A stretch of DNA of 20,144 nucleotides, taken from the NCBI GenBank assembly GCA_038145245.1, contig JAYQPI010000013.1, positions 1 through 20,144 of the forward strand, given 5' to 3'. The DNA is from Fontibacterium sp038145245 (lineage in GTDB: Bacteria; Pseudomonadota; Alphaproteobacteria; Pelagibacterales; Pelagibacteraceae). The notes beneath the pieces were generated by a model. It searched no databases and was not told the origin of the DNA. It was given only the letters and a program-made list of their open reading frames with translations. The position numbers were made by a program, and so were the translations under genes. Positions 7,830 to 16,392 of this stretch are shown here, in pieces; position 1 is the stretch's first letter, and each line of letters begins with the position of its first letter.

Positions 7830-8974
7830 ATTGATCCTGATCTCTTAACCGCTAGATTTGATTTATCAAAATCTTGCAGTGAATTTTGTTCAATAATCTT
7901 TTTTAAGCCAAGCACATAATCGTCTCCTTTGATCGAGTATTTATGTACATATTTAATTAATTTTAATCCTGATATAGATCCACTTAACCTACTAGATCTT
8001 TGTTTAGCTCTTTCAGTGCGGAATTGATCATAAAAAGGATGTGTATTTAAATTATTTTTATAGGCGCTTACTGCATACCTAATTTGGTTAAATTTTGATA
8101 TTTCGTGCTTCTCATCTTCAGCTCGATTTTCAGGCACCATCCCGGCGTTTTCTTTCCATCCCCATTGACCAAATAAAGCATTACCCTCTGTTGCAAAACG
8201 TGATGTTCCCCAGCCACTTTCATAAGCTGCTTGCGCTATAGCTAATGAAGGAGGAATGATATCCATTTTAACTAGTAATTCTTTAACACTGTTATTTTTA
8301 ACTTTATATTGTTGAAATTTTTCATTTAACCAATCAGCATCTTTTTTAAAACTTCTTCTATTCATGATGGTGACGAGTTTTCTTCTGTCTGCAATGATCT
8401 TATCATTTTCTGACAAAACTATTGGCAATAATATTTGTATAAAAATTTTTTTTCTTTGTTCAATATTGTCTAATTCACCAATCCCATCAGGAAATTTTGC
8501 TAAAAAGAAATTTGCAACTGGCTCTCCTTCTCTAACTTTTTCAAGATTGTATCCACTTTTTTCAAATAAATTAATAATACTTACTACTTGCTGAAAATCT
8601 AAGCCTAATTTTTTTGAATCATTTGTTAAAAAACTTTTCTTTAATATTTGATCAATTGATGGATCGTTTGTAGAATAAGCGTCTGTTTCATTATTAATAA
8701 TTTTTCTTTTATCACCTACAGACTTGAACATCTCTGGAATAAAAGCTGTAAAAATTATTAAAGTAATAATTAAAGAATAGGGTAATATCTTTTTAAGACT
8801 AACTTTCTTAATTAAAAAAGAATAAATTTTATTTATATTTTTTAAGACAAAAGAAAAAAATTTAAAAGTTGGATAAATTGTATCAACAATGTAACGTGAA
8901 AAACCATTGTTTAAAATAGCTGACTTTATATCTTTAAATAAATTTATTAATCTTTTATAAAAAGTTTTCTTCAT
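7826..8974 (-). CDS. Membrane-anchored Bax-type glucosaminidase (peptidoglycan hydrolase-like)
   Basis: 382 residues. The C-terminal domain (about 210-365) resembles the Bax/COG2992 branch of N-acetylglucosaminidases. Seen: PPSLAIAQAAYESGWGTSRF (241-260) with the likely catalytic Glu252, GNALFGQWGW (264-273) and YKNNLNTHPFYDQFR (305-319). A single membrane helix lies at about 63-82, so the enzyme domain should face the periplasm. It follows an unusually long, basic, partly hydrophobic N-terminal part of about 60 residues. A region of about 100 residues (residues 90-205) lies between helix and enzyme. Likely role: cutting peptidoglycan glycan strands, inferred from the family. It converges with the deacetylase (stop codons overlap), and nfuA lies 11 bases upstream on the same strand, so it is probably cotranscribed with nfuA. 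Confidence 0.85.
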   Translation of the reverse strand: MKKTFYKRLINLFKDIKSAILNNGFSRYIVDTIYPTFKFFSFVLKNINKIYSFLIKKVSLKKILPYSLIITLIIFTAFIPEMFKSVGDKRKIINNETDAYSTNDPSIDQILKKSFLTNDSKKLGLDFQQVVSIINLFEKSGYNLEKVREGEPVANFFLAKFPDGIGELDNIEQRKKIFIQILLPIVLSENDKIIADRRKLVTIMNRRSFKKDADWLNEKFQQYKVKNNSVKELLVKMDIIPPSLAIAQAAYESGWGTSRFATEGNALFGQWGWKENAGMVPENRAEDEKHEISKFNQIRYAVSAYKNNLNTHPFYDQFRTERAKQRSSRLSGSISGLKLIKYVHKYSIKGDDYVLGLKKIIEQNSLQDFDKSNLAVKRSGSI

Positions 8975-8985
8975 TTTAATTTAAA

Positions 8986-9525
8986 TTATAGACTTACAGC
9001 TCTAACGCTTTTTACTTCAGGTACATAATGAACCAGCATTCGTTCAACACCTTGCTTTAAAGTCAATGTAGAGGAAGGGCAACCTGCACAACTGCCTTGT
9101 AGCTCTACTTCAGCCACACCATCAACAAAAGATCTTAAACTTATATTTCCTCCATCCATAGCAACGGCAGGTCGTATTTTGAGTTCTAAAACTTCTTCTA
9201 TTCTTTTATAGATTTCATCTTTATTTTCGCTTATCTCTTTTTTTACAGTAATAGCTCTGAAATTCTTAGGAAAATCATTTTTTATAATATTTTTAATTTC
9301 TTCTAATATATGCTCCCATTTTGTTGAACTATTTTTTTTAACAGAAATGAAATTATTACCAAAAAACACAAGTTCAGCACCGAGTTCAAATATCTTTTGA
9401 ACAAAAGGATATTCTTTAGCCTCTAAGTGACTTTTAAATTCGATAGACCCATTTTCAACCAATTCCAAACCTAATACAAATTTTAATGTGTCTGGATTTG
9501 GGGTCTGCTGCACATCAATATTCAT
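8986..9525 (-). CDS. NifU-like Fe-S cluster carrier (NFU1/NfuA type)
   Basis: Carries and delivers [4Fe-4S] clusters to target enzymes in the cytoplasm; MiaB in this window is a plausible client. 179 residues. Seen: the N-terminal Nfu domain starting QQTPNPDTLKF (6-16) and running to about 90, and the C-terminal NifU domain (about 105-175) with AMDGGNISL (122-130) and the cluster-binding pair Cys146/Cys149 in GSCAGCPSSTLTLK. This domain order matches alphaproteobacterial and mitochondrial NFU1. The gene sits in the usual alphaproteobacterial place downstream of uspA. A 73-base spacer upstream suggests its own promoter. Confidence 0.95.
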   Translation of the reverse strand: MNIDVQQTPNPDTLKFVLGLELVENGSIEFKSHLEAKEYPFVQKIFELGAELVFFGNNFISVKKNSSTKWEHILEEIKNIIKNDFPKNFRAITVKKEISENKDEIYKRIEEVLELKIRPAVAMDGGNISLRSFVDGVAEVELQGSCAGCPSSTLTLKQGVERMLVHYVPEVKSVRAVSL

Positions 9526-9598
9526 ATGTATATATTTAGTTAGTATGATTTGTTGTTAAAGTAATTACCATTTATAATAACGCTTATAATTCAATAAC
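9526..9598 (-). promoter_or_regulatory. Spacer upstream of the nfu gene, possible promoter
   Basis: 73 bases between the uspA stop and the nfu-like start. It contains two copies of the self-complementary hexamer TTATAA (9572-9577 and 9584-9589) six bases apart. They could be a small operator, a weak hairpin without a T-tract, or chance. I found no good -35/-10 pair and no clear Fur, IscR or RirA-type box. Confidence 0.2.
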
Positions 9599-10054
9599 TT
9601 ATATTAAATTATCAAGTTCTTTTTCAGAGATAAGACCAGGAATTATCAGCAATGGGACAGGTAAATCGTTCATTTTTTTTGACAAAGATTTTATGATAGG
9701 CCCAGGATCACTTTCAATTGAAGAAGCGAGTACAAGAAATCTAATACTGTTATCTTCTTTAAGAAATTTAATTATTTCATCAACCTTATCACCTATTTTA
9801 ATAATAATTTGAGGTTTTATTTTAAATTTTTCTTCAACTATTGTTGACCAAAGCCTACTAATTTTTTTTCCCTCGCTCGTCTCTTCTTGTTCAATTAAAT
9901 TTCCAACGGACGCCCATTCCATATTCACAGCAGGTCTGACAACATAAAGCATTATTAAATTAGCGTTATTTGCTACTGATCTTTTAGCCGCAAAATAAAT
10001 AGCATTCTTCAACTCATCACTCTCATCAATAACAACTAGATAATTTTTTCTCAT
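9599..10054 (-). CDS. Universal stress protein (UspA family)
   Basis: Small cytoplasmic Usp-fold protein of 151 residues, linked in this family to stress survival; the molecular role is unknown. Seen: the N-terminal YLVVIDESDELKNAIYFAAKRSVANNANLIMLYVV (5-39), which is the typical first strand, helix and second strand, and the C-terminal LVLASSIES and VPLLIIPG strands. The G-2x-G-9x-G(S/T) ATP-binding motif of nucleotide-binding members is not visible, so it is probably of the non-ATP-binding type. Its ATG shares one base with the trpS stop (TAATG), giving tight coupling. The trpS-uspA-nfu order is conserved in alphaproteobacteria. Confidence 0.88.
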   Translation of the reverse strand: MRKNYLVVIDESDELKNAIYFAAKRSVANNANLIMLYVVRPAVNMEWASVGNLIEQEETSEGKKISRLWSTIVEEKFKIKPQIIIKIGDKVDEIIKFLKEDNSIRFLVLASSIESDPGPIIKSLSKKMNDLPVPLLIIPGLISEKELDNLI

Positions 10055-11061
10055 TATTTCAAAGATAGCCCAAGAATCTTGTGAACCTCATTTATAGTTT
10101 TTTGAGACTCGCTATTAGCTTTTTCACTTCCACTTTTTAATATCTTTTTAATTGTATCTGTATCTTTTTTAAACTCTTTAATTCTTTTTCCAATAGGAAC
10201 AATTTCTTTAATTAAAGAATCGCTTAATCTATTTTTTAACTCAGAAAAATTTTTACCACTTAATTCTTTTAAACTTTTTTCAATTGAACTACTATTTAAA
10301 ATTGAAAAAATATTAATTAAATTTCTAGCTTCTGGTCGGTCTGCTAATTTTAATTCAGATTCTGGAATTAAATCGTTATCTGTTTTTGCTTTTTTAATTT
10401 TTTGTATAATATCTTCTTCCGTATCCGTTAAATTAATTCTTGAAGCATCAGACTCATCAGATTTGCTCATTTTTTTAGTTCCATCTTTTAAACTCATAAT
10501 TCTTGCAACTTCTTTTGTAATTATTGGTTCTGGCAATATAAAAAAGTCTTTGCAATTAAAATCATTATTAAATTTCACTGCTATATCTCTGCATAACTCA
10601 AGATGTTGCTTTTGGTCTTCTCCTACAGGAACATGCGTTGCTTTATAAAGTAAAATATCAGCTGCCATTAAAGTTGGGTAAGAATAAAGTCCAACACTTG
10701 CTTTTTCTTTATTGGATCCTGCTTTTTCTTTAAATTGTGTCATTCGATTTAACCAGCCAATTCGTGCGACACAATTAAATATCCAGGCTAATTCACAATG
10801 TCCTGGAACACTAGATTGACTGAATATAACATTTTTTTTTGGATCCAAACCACATGCAAGAAAAACTGCGGCAGTTTCAATGATATTATCTTTTAATTTT
10901 TTTGGATCCTGAAATACTGTAATTGAATGAAGATCTGCCAACATAAAATAGCATTCATAATCTTTTTGTAATTTAACAAAATTTCTAATGGCGCCTAAAT
11001 AATTGCCAAGATGAAGATTTCCAGTTGGCTGCACTCCGGATAAAATTCTATTTTTGATCAT
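10054..11061 (-). CDS. trpS: Tryptophanyl-tRNA synthetase
   Basis: Class I aminoacyl-tRNA synthetase that charges tRNA-Trp. 335 residues, a typical bacterial length. Seen: SGVQPTGNLHLGNYLGA (8-24) with the HIGH-equivalent HLGN (17-20), GEDQKQHLE (147-155), which helps to bind tryptophan and adenylate, and KMSKS (197-201). It starts seven bases after the murJ stop and overlaps uspA by one base, so murJ-trpS-uspA probably form one transcript. Complete, with nothing unusual. Confidence 0.98.
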   Translation of the reverse strand: MIKNRILSGVQPTGNLHLGNYLGAIRNFVKLQKDYECYFMLADLHSITVFQDPKKLKDNIIETAAVFLACGLDPKKNVIFSQSSVPGHCELAWIFNCVARIGWLNRMTQFKEKAGSNKEKASVGLYSYPTLMAADILLYKATHVPVGEDQKQHLELCRDIAVKFNNDFNCKDFFILPEPIITKEVARIMSLKDGTKKMSKSDESDASRINLTDTEEDIIQKIKKAKTDNDLIPESELKLADRPEARNLINIFSILNSSSIEKSLKELSGKNFSELKNRLSDSLIKEIVPIGKRIKEFKKDTDTIKKILKSGSEKANSESQKTINEVHKILGLSLK

Positions 11062-11068
11062 TTAAAAT

Positions 11069-12583
11069 TTAAACCTTTAAATCTTTAATACGAAATGCTT
11101 TTAAAAAATAGGCAGTTAAAAAGTAGATAAAAGCGGAGAATAAAACTACGATTATTAATATTATAGCTTTTAATATTGATTTTGATTCTAAATAACTTGA
11201 AAAATAATTTAATAAAAAGAAAAGAACAAAACCCATAATTAATGTGCACAAAAGTGATTTTATAAATCTAATAACAAATAATTTATCAAAAGAATGATAT
11301 CCAGATTTTATAAGATTTATTTGATAAACAACAACCGTTAACCAAGCTGAAATACTGGTTGCAATGGGTATAATTAAAAAACCATAGCTCTTAAATAAAG
11401 CAAGACTGATTGAAATATTTAAAATCACCGAAAATAAGGACAAGTAAAAAGGAAATTTTGTATTACTTCTTGCAAAATAAAAACTTGAATAAATTTTAAT
11501 TAGTCCAAAAGCAGGTAACCCAATTCCAAATAACAAAAGTGCTGCTGAAGTATTAATAATACTTTCAGAATCGAAAAATCCATAACCATACAGAGCTGAT
11601 ATAATTTGCTCTGATGCAACAAAAATTCCAATTGTTGCTGGAAAAGATAAAAATAAACATAATTCTAAAGAACGATTTTGAATAAAATTTACTTTAATCA
11701 ACTTAGATTTATAAACTTCTTTGGATAGACTAGGCAAAATAACAGTTGCGATTGCAATTCCAGTAAGAGCTAGTGGTAATTGATAGATTCTATCTGCATA
11801 ATACAAATAAGATACTGCGCTACTTTCAAAGGATGCAATTATGGTTCCAATTAAAATATTTATCTGATTTACCCCTGATGAAAAAACACTTGGTAACAAT
11901 TTTCTAAAAAAAGACTTAACTTGATTATTTATATTAATAATAAAGCTCAAATTAAGTTTAAAAAATTTTTTTGCGAAAAAAAATAAAAAAATAACCTGAA
12001 TAATTCCTGCAAGCGTCAGAGCATAAGAAGAAGCATAAACTATTTCTGTATGAGAACTATGAAAAAAAATTAAAGATAAAATTAATAAAATATTTAATAT
12101 GATTGGAGCTGCAGCAGTAATTAAGAATTTTCCTTTTGAATTTAAAATAGCTGATAAAAAAGATGAAATAGATATAAAAAATAAAAATGGGAAAGTAATC
12201 CTACTAAGATTAACAGCTAGATCAAATTTTCCATCAATATCTTTAAAACCAGGCGAAACAAGGAATAGAAACTCAGGTGTAAATATTTCAATAATAAAAA
12301 TTATAAAAAAAATAAATATAATTAGTAAACTTAATATTTGATTTGCAAAATAATTCTTGCTGCTACTTTTTTGCTTTGTGTAGGCTGGAATAAATGCAGA
12401 ATTAAAAGAACCTTCTGCAAATAAAGATCTAAAAGTATTTGGAATTCTAAAAGCTACAAAAAGTGCATCAGCAATCGCAGAGGTTCCAAGAAATACTGCG
12501 ATTAGCGTATCTCTAAAATAGCCAAGAATTCTACTTAAAAAAGTTGAAAAACCAAAATAAGAGATATTTTTCAAAATATTCAT
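11069..12583 (-). CDS. murJ: Lipid II flippase MurJ (MviN)
   Basis: Polytopic inner-membrane protein of the MOP superfamily that moves lipid II to the periplasmic side for peptidoglycan synthesis. 504 residues, with about 14 hydrophobic segments spread over the whole length. The N-terminal signature is clear: LSRILGYFRD with Arg18 and Arg24, AIADALFVAFRIPNTFR with Asp39 and Arg52, then FAEGSFNSAFIPAY. These charged residues fall at the positions found essential in E. coli MurJ. It is the first gene of the leftward murJ-trpS-uspA run and diverges from maeB across a 99-base spacer. In other alphaproteobacteria glnD commonly lies directly upstream of murJ; it is absent here. Confidence 0.97.
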   Translation of the reverse strand: MNILKNISYFGFSTFLSRILGYFRDTLIAVFLGTSAIADALFVAFRIPNTFRSLFAEGSFNSAFIPAYTKQKSSSKNYFANQILSLLIIFIFFIIFIIEIFTPEFLFLVSPGFKDIDGKFDLAVNLSRITFPFLFFISISSFLSAILNSKGKFLITAAAPIILNILLILSLIFFHSSHTEIVYASSYALTLAGIIQVIFLFFFAKKFFKLNLSFIININNQVKSFFRKLLPSVFSSGVNQINILIGTIIASFESSAVSYLYYADRIYQLPLALTGIAIATVILPSLSKEVYKSKLIKVNFIQNRSLELCLFLSFPATIGIFVASEQIISALYGYGFFDSESIINTSAALLLFGIGLPAFGLIKIYSSFYFARSNTKFPFYLSLFSVILNISISLALFKSYGFLIIPIATSISAWLTVVVYQINLIKSGYHSFDKLFVIRFIKSLLCTLIMGFVLFFLLNYFSSYLESKSILKAIILIIVVLFSAFIYFLTAYFLKAFRIKDLKV

Positions 12584-12682
12584 TTGATATTTAGTTTCAA
12601 TTTTGTTTTAATTTAAAATCTAAGAACTTATATAAGAAAAATAACTTCTTCTTACAGTTTTATTTTTTTTAAAAACAATATT
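12584..12682. promoter_or_regulatory. Divergent promoter region between murJ and maeB
   Basis: This 99-base spacer must drive both murJ (leftward) and maeB (rightward). At its centre is a perfect 10-bp palindrome, CTTATATAAG (12627-12636), which offers a TATAAG -10 on each strand. The matching -35 positions at 17-base spacing are weak (TTAATT at 12608-12613 rightward; GTAAGA read leftward at 12655-12650). An outer inverted repeat TAAGAA (12621-12626) / TTCTTA (12649-12654) could be an operator. Neither start has a clear Shine-Dalgarno sequence. Promoter placement is inferred. Confidence 0.35.
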
Positions 12683-14950
12683 ATGGAAAAGTTTACAGAA
12701 AAAGAAGCCCTAGACTATCACAGCCAAGGTAAGCCAGGAAAAATTGAAATAATAGCTAGTAAACCAATGTCAACACAAAGAGATTTGGCGCTTGCCTATT
12801 CTCCTGGCGTTGCAGTTCCTGTTGAGGCTATAGCAAAAGATCCATCGAAAGCTTATGATTACACAAGTAAAGGAAATTTAGTTGCGGTCATATCAAATGG
12901 ATCTGCAATCTTAGGTCTTGGAAATTTAGGCGCACTTGCATCAAAACCCGTGATGGAAGGCAAAGCTGTTCTTTTTAAAAGATTTGCCGACATTGATTCA
13001 ATTGATATTGAAGTTGACTCACAAAATGCTGAAGAAATTATTAATTGTGTTGCTAAAATCGGAAATAGTTTTGGAGGAATTAATTTAGAAGATATTGCAT
13101 CTCCTGACTGTTTTATTATCGAACAAGAATTAAAAAATAAACTTAATATTCCCGTATTTCATGATGATCAACATGGCACTGCTATCATTACTGTTGCTGG
13201 AATTTTAAATGCTCTAGAAATTGTAAAAAAATCTATAAAGAAAATTAGAATTGTAGCTAATGGAGCAGGGGCTGCTGGTATTTCATGCATCTCTTTATTA
13301 AAAGCAATGGGCTTACCAGATGAAAATGTTGTTATGCTTGATAGAGACGGTGTAATTTACAAAGGACGTCCAAAGGTAGATCAATTTAAATCAACTCATG
13401 CTGTAGATACAAAACTTAGAACTTTAGAGGAAGCGATGAAAGGTGCAGATGTATTTTTAGGTTTGTCTGCAAAAAATGTTGTAACTCCTGCAATGGTAAA
13501 ATCAATGGCAAAAGATCCTATTATATTTGCCTGTGCAAATCCTGATCCTGAAATTCTTCCTGAACTAATAGAACAAACAAGAAATGATGCAATTATTGCA
13601 ACAGGAAGATCTGATTATCCAAATCAAGTAAACAATGTTTTAGGTTTTCCCTATATCTTTAGAGGAGCTTTAGATTGTCGAGCAAAAACAATTAATGAGG
13701 AAATGAAAATTGCAGCTGCAAAAGCTATAGCAGATCTTGCAAAGGAAGATGTTCCTGATGAAGTAGTTTCTGCTTATGGTGGAGAAAGACCAAAGTTTGG
13801 AAAAAATTACATAATTCCATCTCCATTTGATCCAAGATTAATTAGAAATGTATCTGCTGCTGTAGCAGAGGCTGCTATGAAAAGTGGAGTTGCACAAAAG
13901 AAAATTGAAGATTTTTCAGCTTATAAGGATAGCCTTGCTGCAAGATTAGATCCTTCCGTAGGTTTTTTACAAAATATTTATTTACAAGTAAGAAAAAACC
14001 AAAAAAGAGTTATTTTTGCTGAAGGTGAAGAAGAGTCTATGTTAAGAGCTGCAATCGACTTTAAAAATAATGGACTTGGAACTCCTATTCTAATTGGAAG
14101 CAGTGAAAAGATTGCACAACAATTAAAAGAGCTTGGTTTAAAACTTGATAAATCTATTGAAATTCATAATTCAAAAAATGAAAAACAAAGACTTAAGTAC
14201 ACAGACCACATTTATAAACGATTACAAAGAAAAGGTTTCCTAAAAAGGGACTGTGATAGATTAATTAGAACAAATAGAATTGTTTTTGGATCTTGTATGG
14301 TCGATCTTGGTGATGCTGACGCAATGGTAACAGGAGTGACTAGAACTTTCAGCGATACATTAGAGAATATAAAATATGTTGTAGATGAAAGACAAGGTGA
14401 AATTATTTTTGGACTTACAATTGCAGTTACTAAAAAAGGCACTGTTTTTATTGCAGATACAAACGTGCATGAATATCCAACTGCTGAAAATTTGGCAGAT
14501 ATAGCTGTATCTTCGGCAAGAGTGGCTAAAATCTTAGGTTTTATTCCTAGAGTTGCTTTTCTTGCTCACTCCACATTTGGAAAACCAATGTCAGAAAGAA
14601 GTGTCCATTTAAGAGAGGCTCGAGAAATTCTTGAAAAAAGAAAAGTAGACTTTGAATTTGAAGGAGAAATGCAACCAGACGTCGCTTTAAATCAAAAATT
14701 TAAAACTATTTATCCATTTTCAAAATTGTCTGCGCCAGCAAATATATTAATAATGCCAGCCATTCACAGCGCTGCAATTTCTACAAAACTACTTAAAGAA
14801 CTAGGTGGAAGTACTTTGATTGGTCCGATTTTAGTTGGTTTAAATAAACCTATTCAAATCTCAACTTTAAGATCAAAAGTTACTGACATATTTAATATGG
14901 CAGCAATGGCTGCTTATAAGGCAGACGTAATTAAATACCAAAAAAACTAA
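12683..14950 (+). CDS. maeB: NADP-dependent malic enzyme fused to phosphotransacetylase-like domain
   Basis: Decarboxylates malate to pyruvate with reduction of NAD(P)+, linking the TCA cycle to pyruvate and NADPH. 755 residues, the usual size of the two-part MaeB type. The malic enzyme part (about 1-425) shows AYSPGVAVP (38-46), the catalytic-lysine segment GKAVLFKRFADID (93-105), NLEDI, DDQHGT (161-166) and the nucleotide-binding GAGAAG (194-199). The C-terminal part (about 435-750) is a phosphate-acetyltransferase-like domain with DADAMVTGVTRT. In studied relatives this domain is regulatory (acetyl-CoA binding) and not a working transacetylase. The gene stands alone on its strand. Its stop codon overlaps the stop of the BON lipoprotein gene, so there is no room for a terminator between them. 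Cofactor preference is inferred from the family. Confidence 0.96.
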   Translation: MEKFTEKEALDYHSQGKPGKIEIIASKPMSTQRDLALAYSPGVAVPVEAIAKDPSKAYDYTSKGNLVAVISNGSAILGLGNLGALASKPVMEGKAVLFKRFADIDSIDIEVDSQNAEEIINCVAKIGNSFGGINLEDIASPDCFIIEQELKNKLNIPVFHDDQHGTAIITVAGILNALEIVKKSIKKIRIVANGAGAAGISCISLLKAMGLPDENVVMLDRDGVIYKGRPKVDQFKSTHAVDTKLRTLEEAMKGADVFLGLSAKNVVTPAMVKSMAKDPIIFACANPDPEILPELIEQTRNDAIIATGRSDYPNQVNNVLGFPYIFRGALDCRAKTINEEMKIAAAKAIADLAKEDVPDEVVSAYGGERPKFGKNYIIPSPFDPRLIRNVSAAVAEAAMKSGVAQKKIEDFSAYKDSLAARLDPSVGFLQNIYLQVRKNQKRVIFAEGEEESMLRAAIDFKNNGLGTPILIGSSEKIAQQLKELGLKLDKSIEIHNSKNEKQRLKYTDHIYKRLQRKGFLKRDCDRLIRTNRIVFGSCMVDLGDADAMVTGVTRTFSDTLENIKYVVDERQGEIIFGLTIAVTKKGTVFIADTNVHEYPTAENLADIAVSSARVAKILGFIPRVAFLAHSTFGKPMSERSVHLREAREILEKRKVDFEFEGEMQPDVALNQKFKTIYPFSKLSAPANILIMPAIHSAAISTKLLKELGGSTLIGPILVGLNKPIQISTLRSKVTDIFNMAAMAAYKADVIKYQKN

Positions 14951-15534
14951 AGATAATTTTTTCTAGATAAATTATCAGCAAGAATAATACTTGGAACAAT
15001 CTCAACTACATCAGGTATTGATTTTGCCTCTTTCATAACTTCCTCAAGCTCTGAATTTGTTCTTGCCATTCCATAAATATAAATTTTTCCATTGATTGTC
15101 TCTAAATTGTAATTGCGGGAATTAATTTTTTTATTAACTAATAATGCTGCACTAAGTTGTGAAGATATTAAAATATCTTTTGCTCTCTGCTTAAAAGAAG
15201 TTTCATCTGCAATAACAATGTCATTTTTAACAGCTTTAATACCCGCTGTTTCCCACGCAAATTTTGTAATTTTTAACTTATCTTCAGCTTTCTCAACGCG
15301 ACCACTTAAAATCGCAGTTCCATCAATAACTCTAACATTTAAAAAAATCTGCTTATAATTATTTTGAACAATCTTCTTGATGATCAGCGTTTCTGCTAAT
15401 TTGTCATCTAAGTATAATCCTGGAGATCTTGGATCTAAGTTAATATTAACTCCAACACCAAAAACAGTCGACGTGATGTTTCCAATGCAAGAAGTTAATA
15501 ATAAAGATATAAAAATTACTTTTAAAAATTTCAT
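14947..15534 (-). CDS. BON-domain lipoprotein
   Basis: 195-residue predicted lipoprotein. The signal peptide ends in a lipobox, LTSC, with the lipidated Cys16 followed by Ile17, which suggests outer-membrane sorting (inference from the +2 rule). Two BON-type repeats follow, at about 48-112 (with GTAILSGRVEKAEDK) and about 115-187 (with GKIYIYGMARTNSELEE). It resembles OsmY/DolP-class envelope proteins, which bind phospholipid surfaces and help envelope integrity; I cannot assign a specific role. Its ATG overlaps the rsmI stop by four bases (ATGA), so it is coupled to rsmI. A BON-domain gene near rsmI is seen in other alphaproteobacteria, but the yraN-type gene often found there is missing. 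Confidence 0.88.
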   Translation of the reverse strand: MKFLKVIFISLLLTSCIGNITSTVFGVGVNINLDPRSPGLYLDDKLAETLIIKKIVQNNYKQIFLNVRVIDGTAILSGRVEKAEDKLKITKFAWETAGIKAVKNDIVIADETSFKQRAKDILISSQLSAALLVNKKINSRNYNLETINGKIYIYGMARTNSELEEVMKEAKSIPDVVEIVPSIILADNLSRKNYL

Positions 15535-16388
15535 AATTTTTTATCTAACATTAAAATCTTTTGATAAATTTCTTTTTTTGAAAATTTAAATTTTTTCGAT
15601 AAATATTTTGCAAGATCGGCTGTTTTCATTTTCTTTGATAAATCTAAAATTTCTTTATTTAAATCAATATTTTTGTCTTTATTTTTATTCGCCTGCGAAG
15701 ACAATACTATTGTAACCTCTCCTTTAAGAACAATTGATTTAACTTTATCAAGAATCTCATCAAGCGTTCCTTTTATTATATTCTCATGTATTTTTGTAAT
15801 TTCCTTAGCAATCAATATCTTCCTTTCACCAAGAAATTCTTTCATCTCATTTATTATGGAAACTAAGTCTCTGGCCGGTAAAAATATAATAACTGAACTA
15901 TCTAAATTAGAAAATTTTTCATATACTTGCTTTCGCTCACCTAATTTTTTTGGCAAAAATCCATAAAAATAATAATCATCACTAAAACCTGCTAAACTAA
16001 ATGCTGCCGTTACCGCTGAAGCTCCAGGTATTGGAATAATTTTTATATTATTTTTTTCAATCTCATTAATTAAAATTTTTCCAGGGTCAGATATCAATGG
16101 TGTTCCTGCGTCACTAATCAAAGACACGATTTTATTCTTTTTAAAAATTTCTAATATTTTTGTAACTGATTCTTTTTCGTTAAATTTATGATAAGAAAAT
16201 AATTGAGCATGAATATTATAATAATCTAATAATTTTTTTGAAACTCTTTTATCTTCGCACAAAATAATGTCTGATTTTTTTAAAATATTTAAAGCGCGTA
16301 TGGTAATATCCGCTAAATTTCCAATAGGCGTTGAGACTAAATAGAGTCCTTTTTCTAAATTTTGATCTATAAATTTAATATTTTCCAT
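15531..16388 (-). CDS. rsmI: 16S rRNA (cytidine-1402-2'-O)-methyltransferase
   Basis: Uses SAM to methylate the 2'-hydroxyl of C1402 in the 16S rRNA decoding centre. 285 residues, typical for this tetrapyrrole-methylase-fold enzyme. Seen: LYLVSTPIGNLADITIRAL (16-34), CEDKRVSKKLL (44-54), ISDAGTPLISDPG (91-103) and IPGASAVTAA (120-129). A lysine-rich C-terminal segment of about 60 residues resembles the small helical C-terminal domain of the family. It starts four bases after the rdgB stop and overlaps the BON lipoprotein gene by four bases. hemW, often found between rdgB and rsmI in alphaproteobacteria, is absent. Confidence 0.97.
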   Translation of the reverse strand: MENIKFIDQNLEKGLYLVSTPIGNLADITIRALNILKKSDIILCEDKRVSKKLLDYYNIHAQLFSYHKFNEKESVTKILEIFKKNKIVSLISDAGTPLISDPGKILINEIEKNNIKIIPIPGASAVTAAFSLAGFSDDYYFYGFLPKKLGERKQVYEKFSNLDSSVIIFLPARDLVSIINEMKEFLGERKILIAKEITKIHENIIKGTLDEILDKVKSIVLKGEVTIVLSSQANKNKDKNIDLNKEILDLSKKMKTADLAKYLSKKFKFSKKEIYQKILMLDKKL

Positions 16389-16392
16389 AAAT

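Noticed and set aside
8364..8594. Rightward open frame opposite the Bax-like gene
   Set aside because: Short, hydrophobic complement of a coding region with no start context and no family resemblance.
9526..9598. tRNA gene in the uspA-nfu spacer (and in the other spacers)
   Set aside because: The sizes approach that of a tRNA, but there is no acceptor-stem pairing, no T-loop GTTCRA and no anticodon arm; the sequence is almost all A/T.
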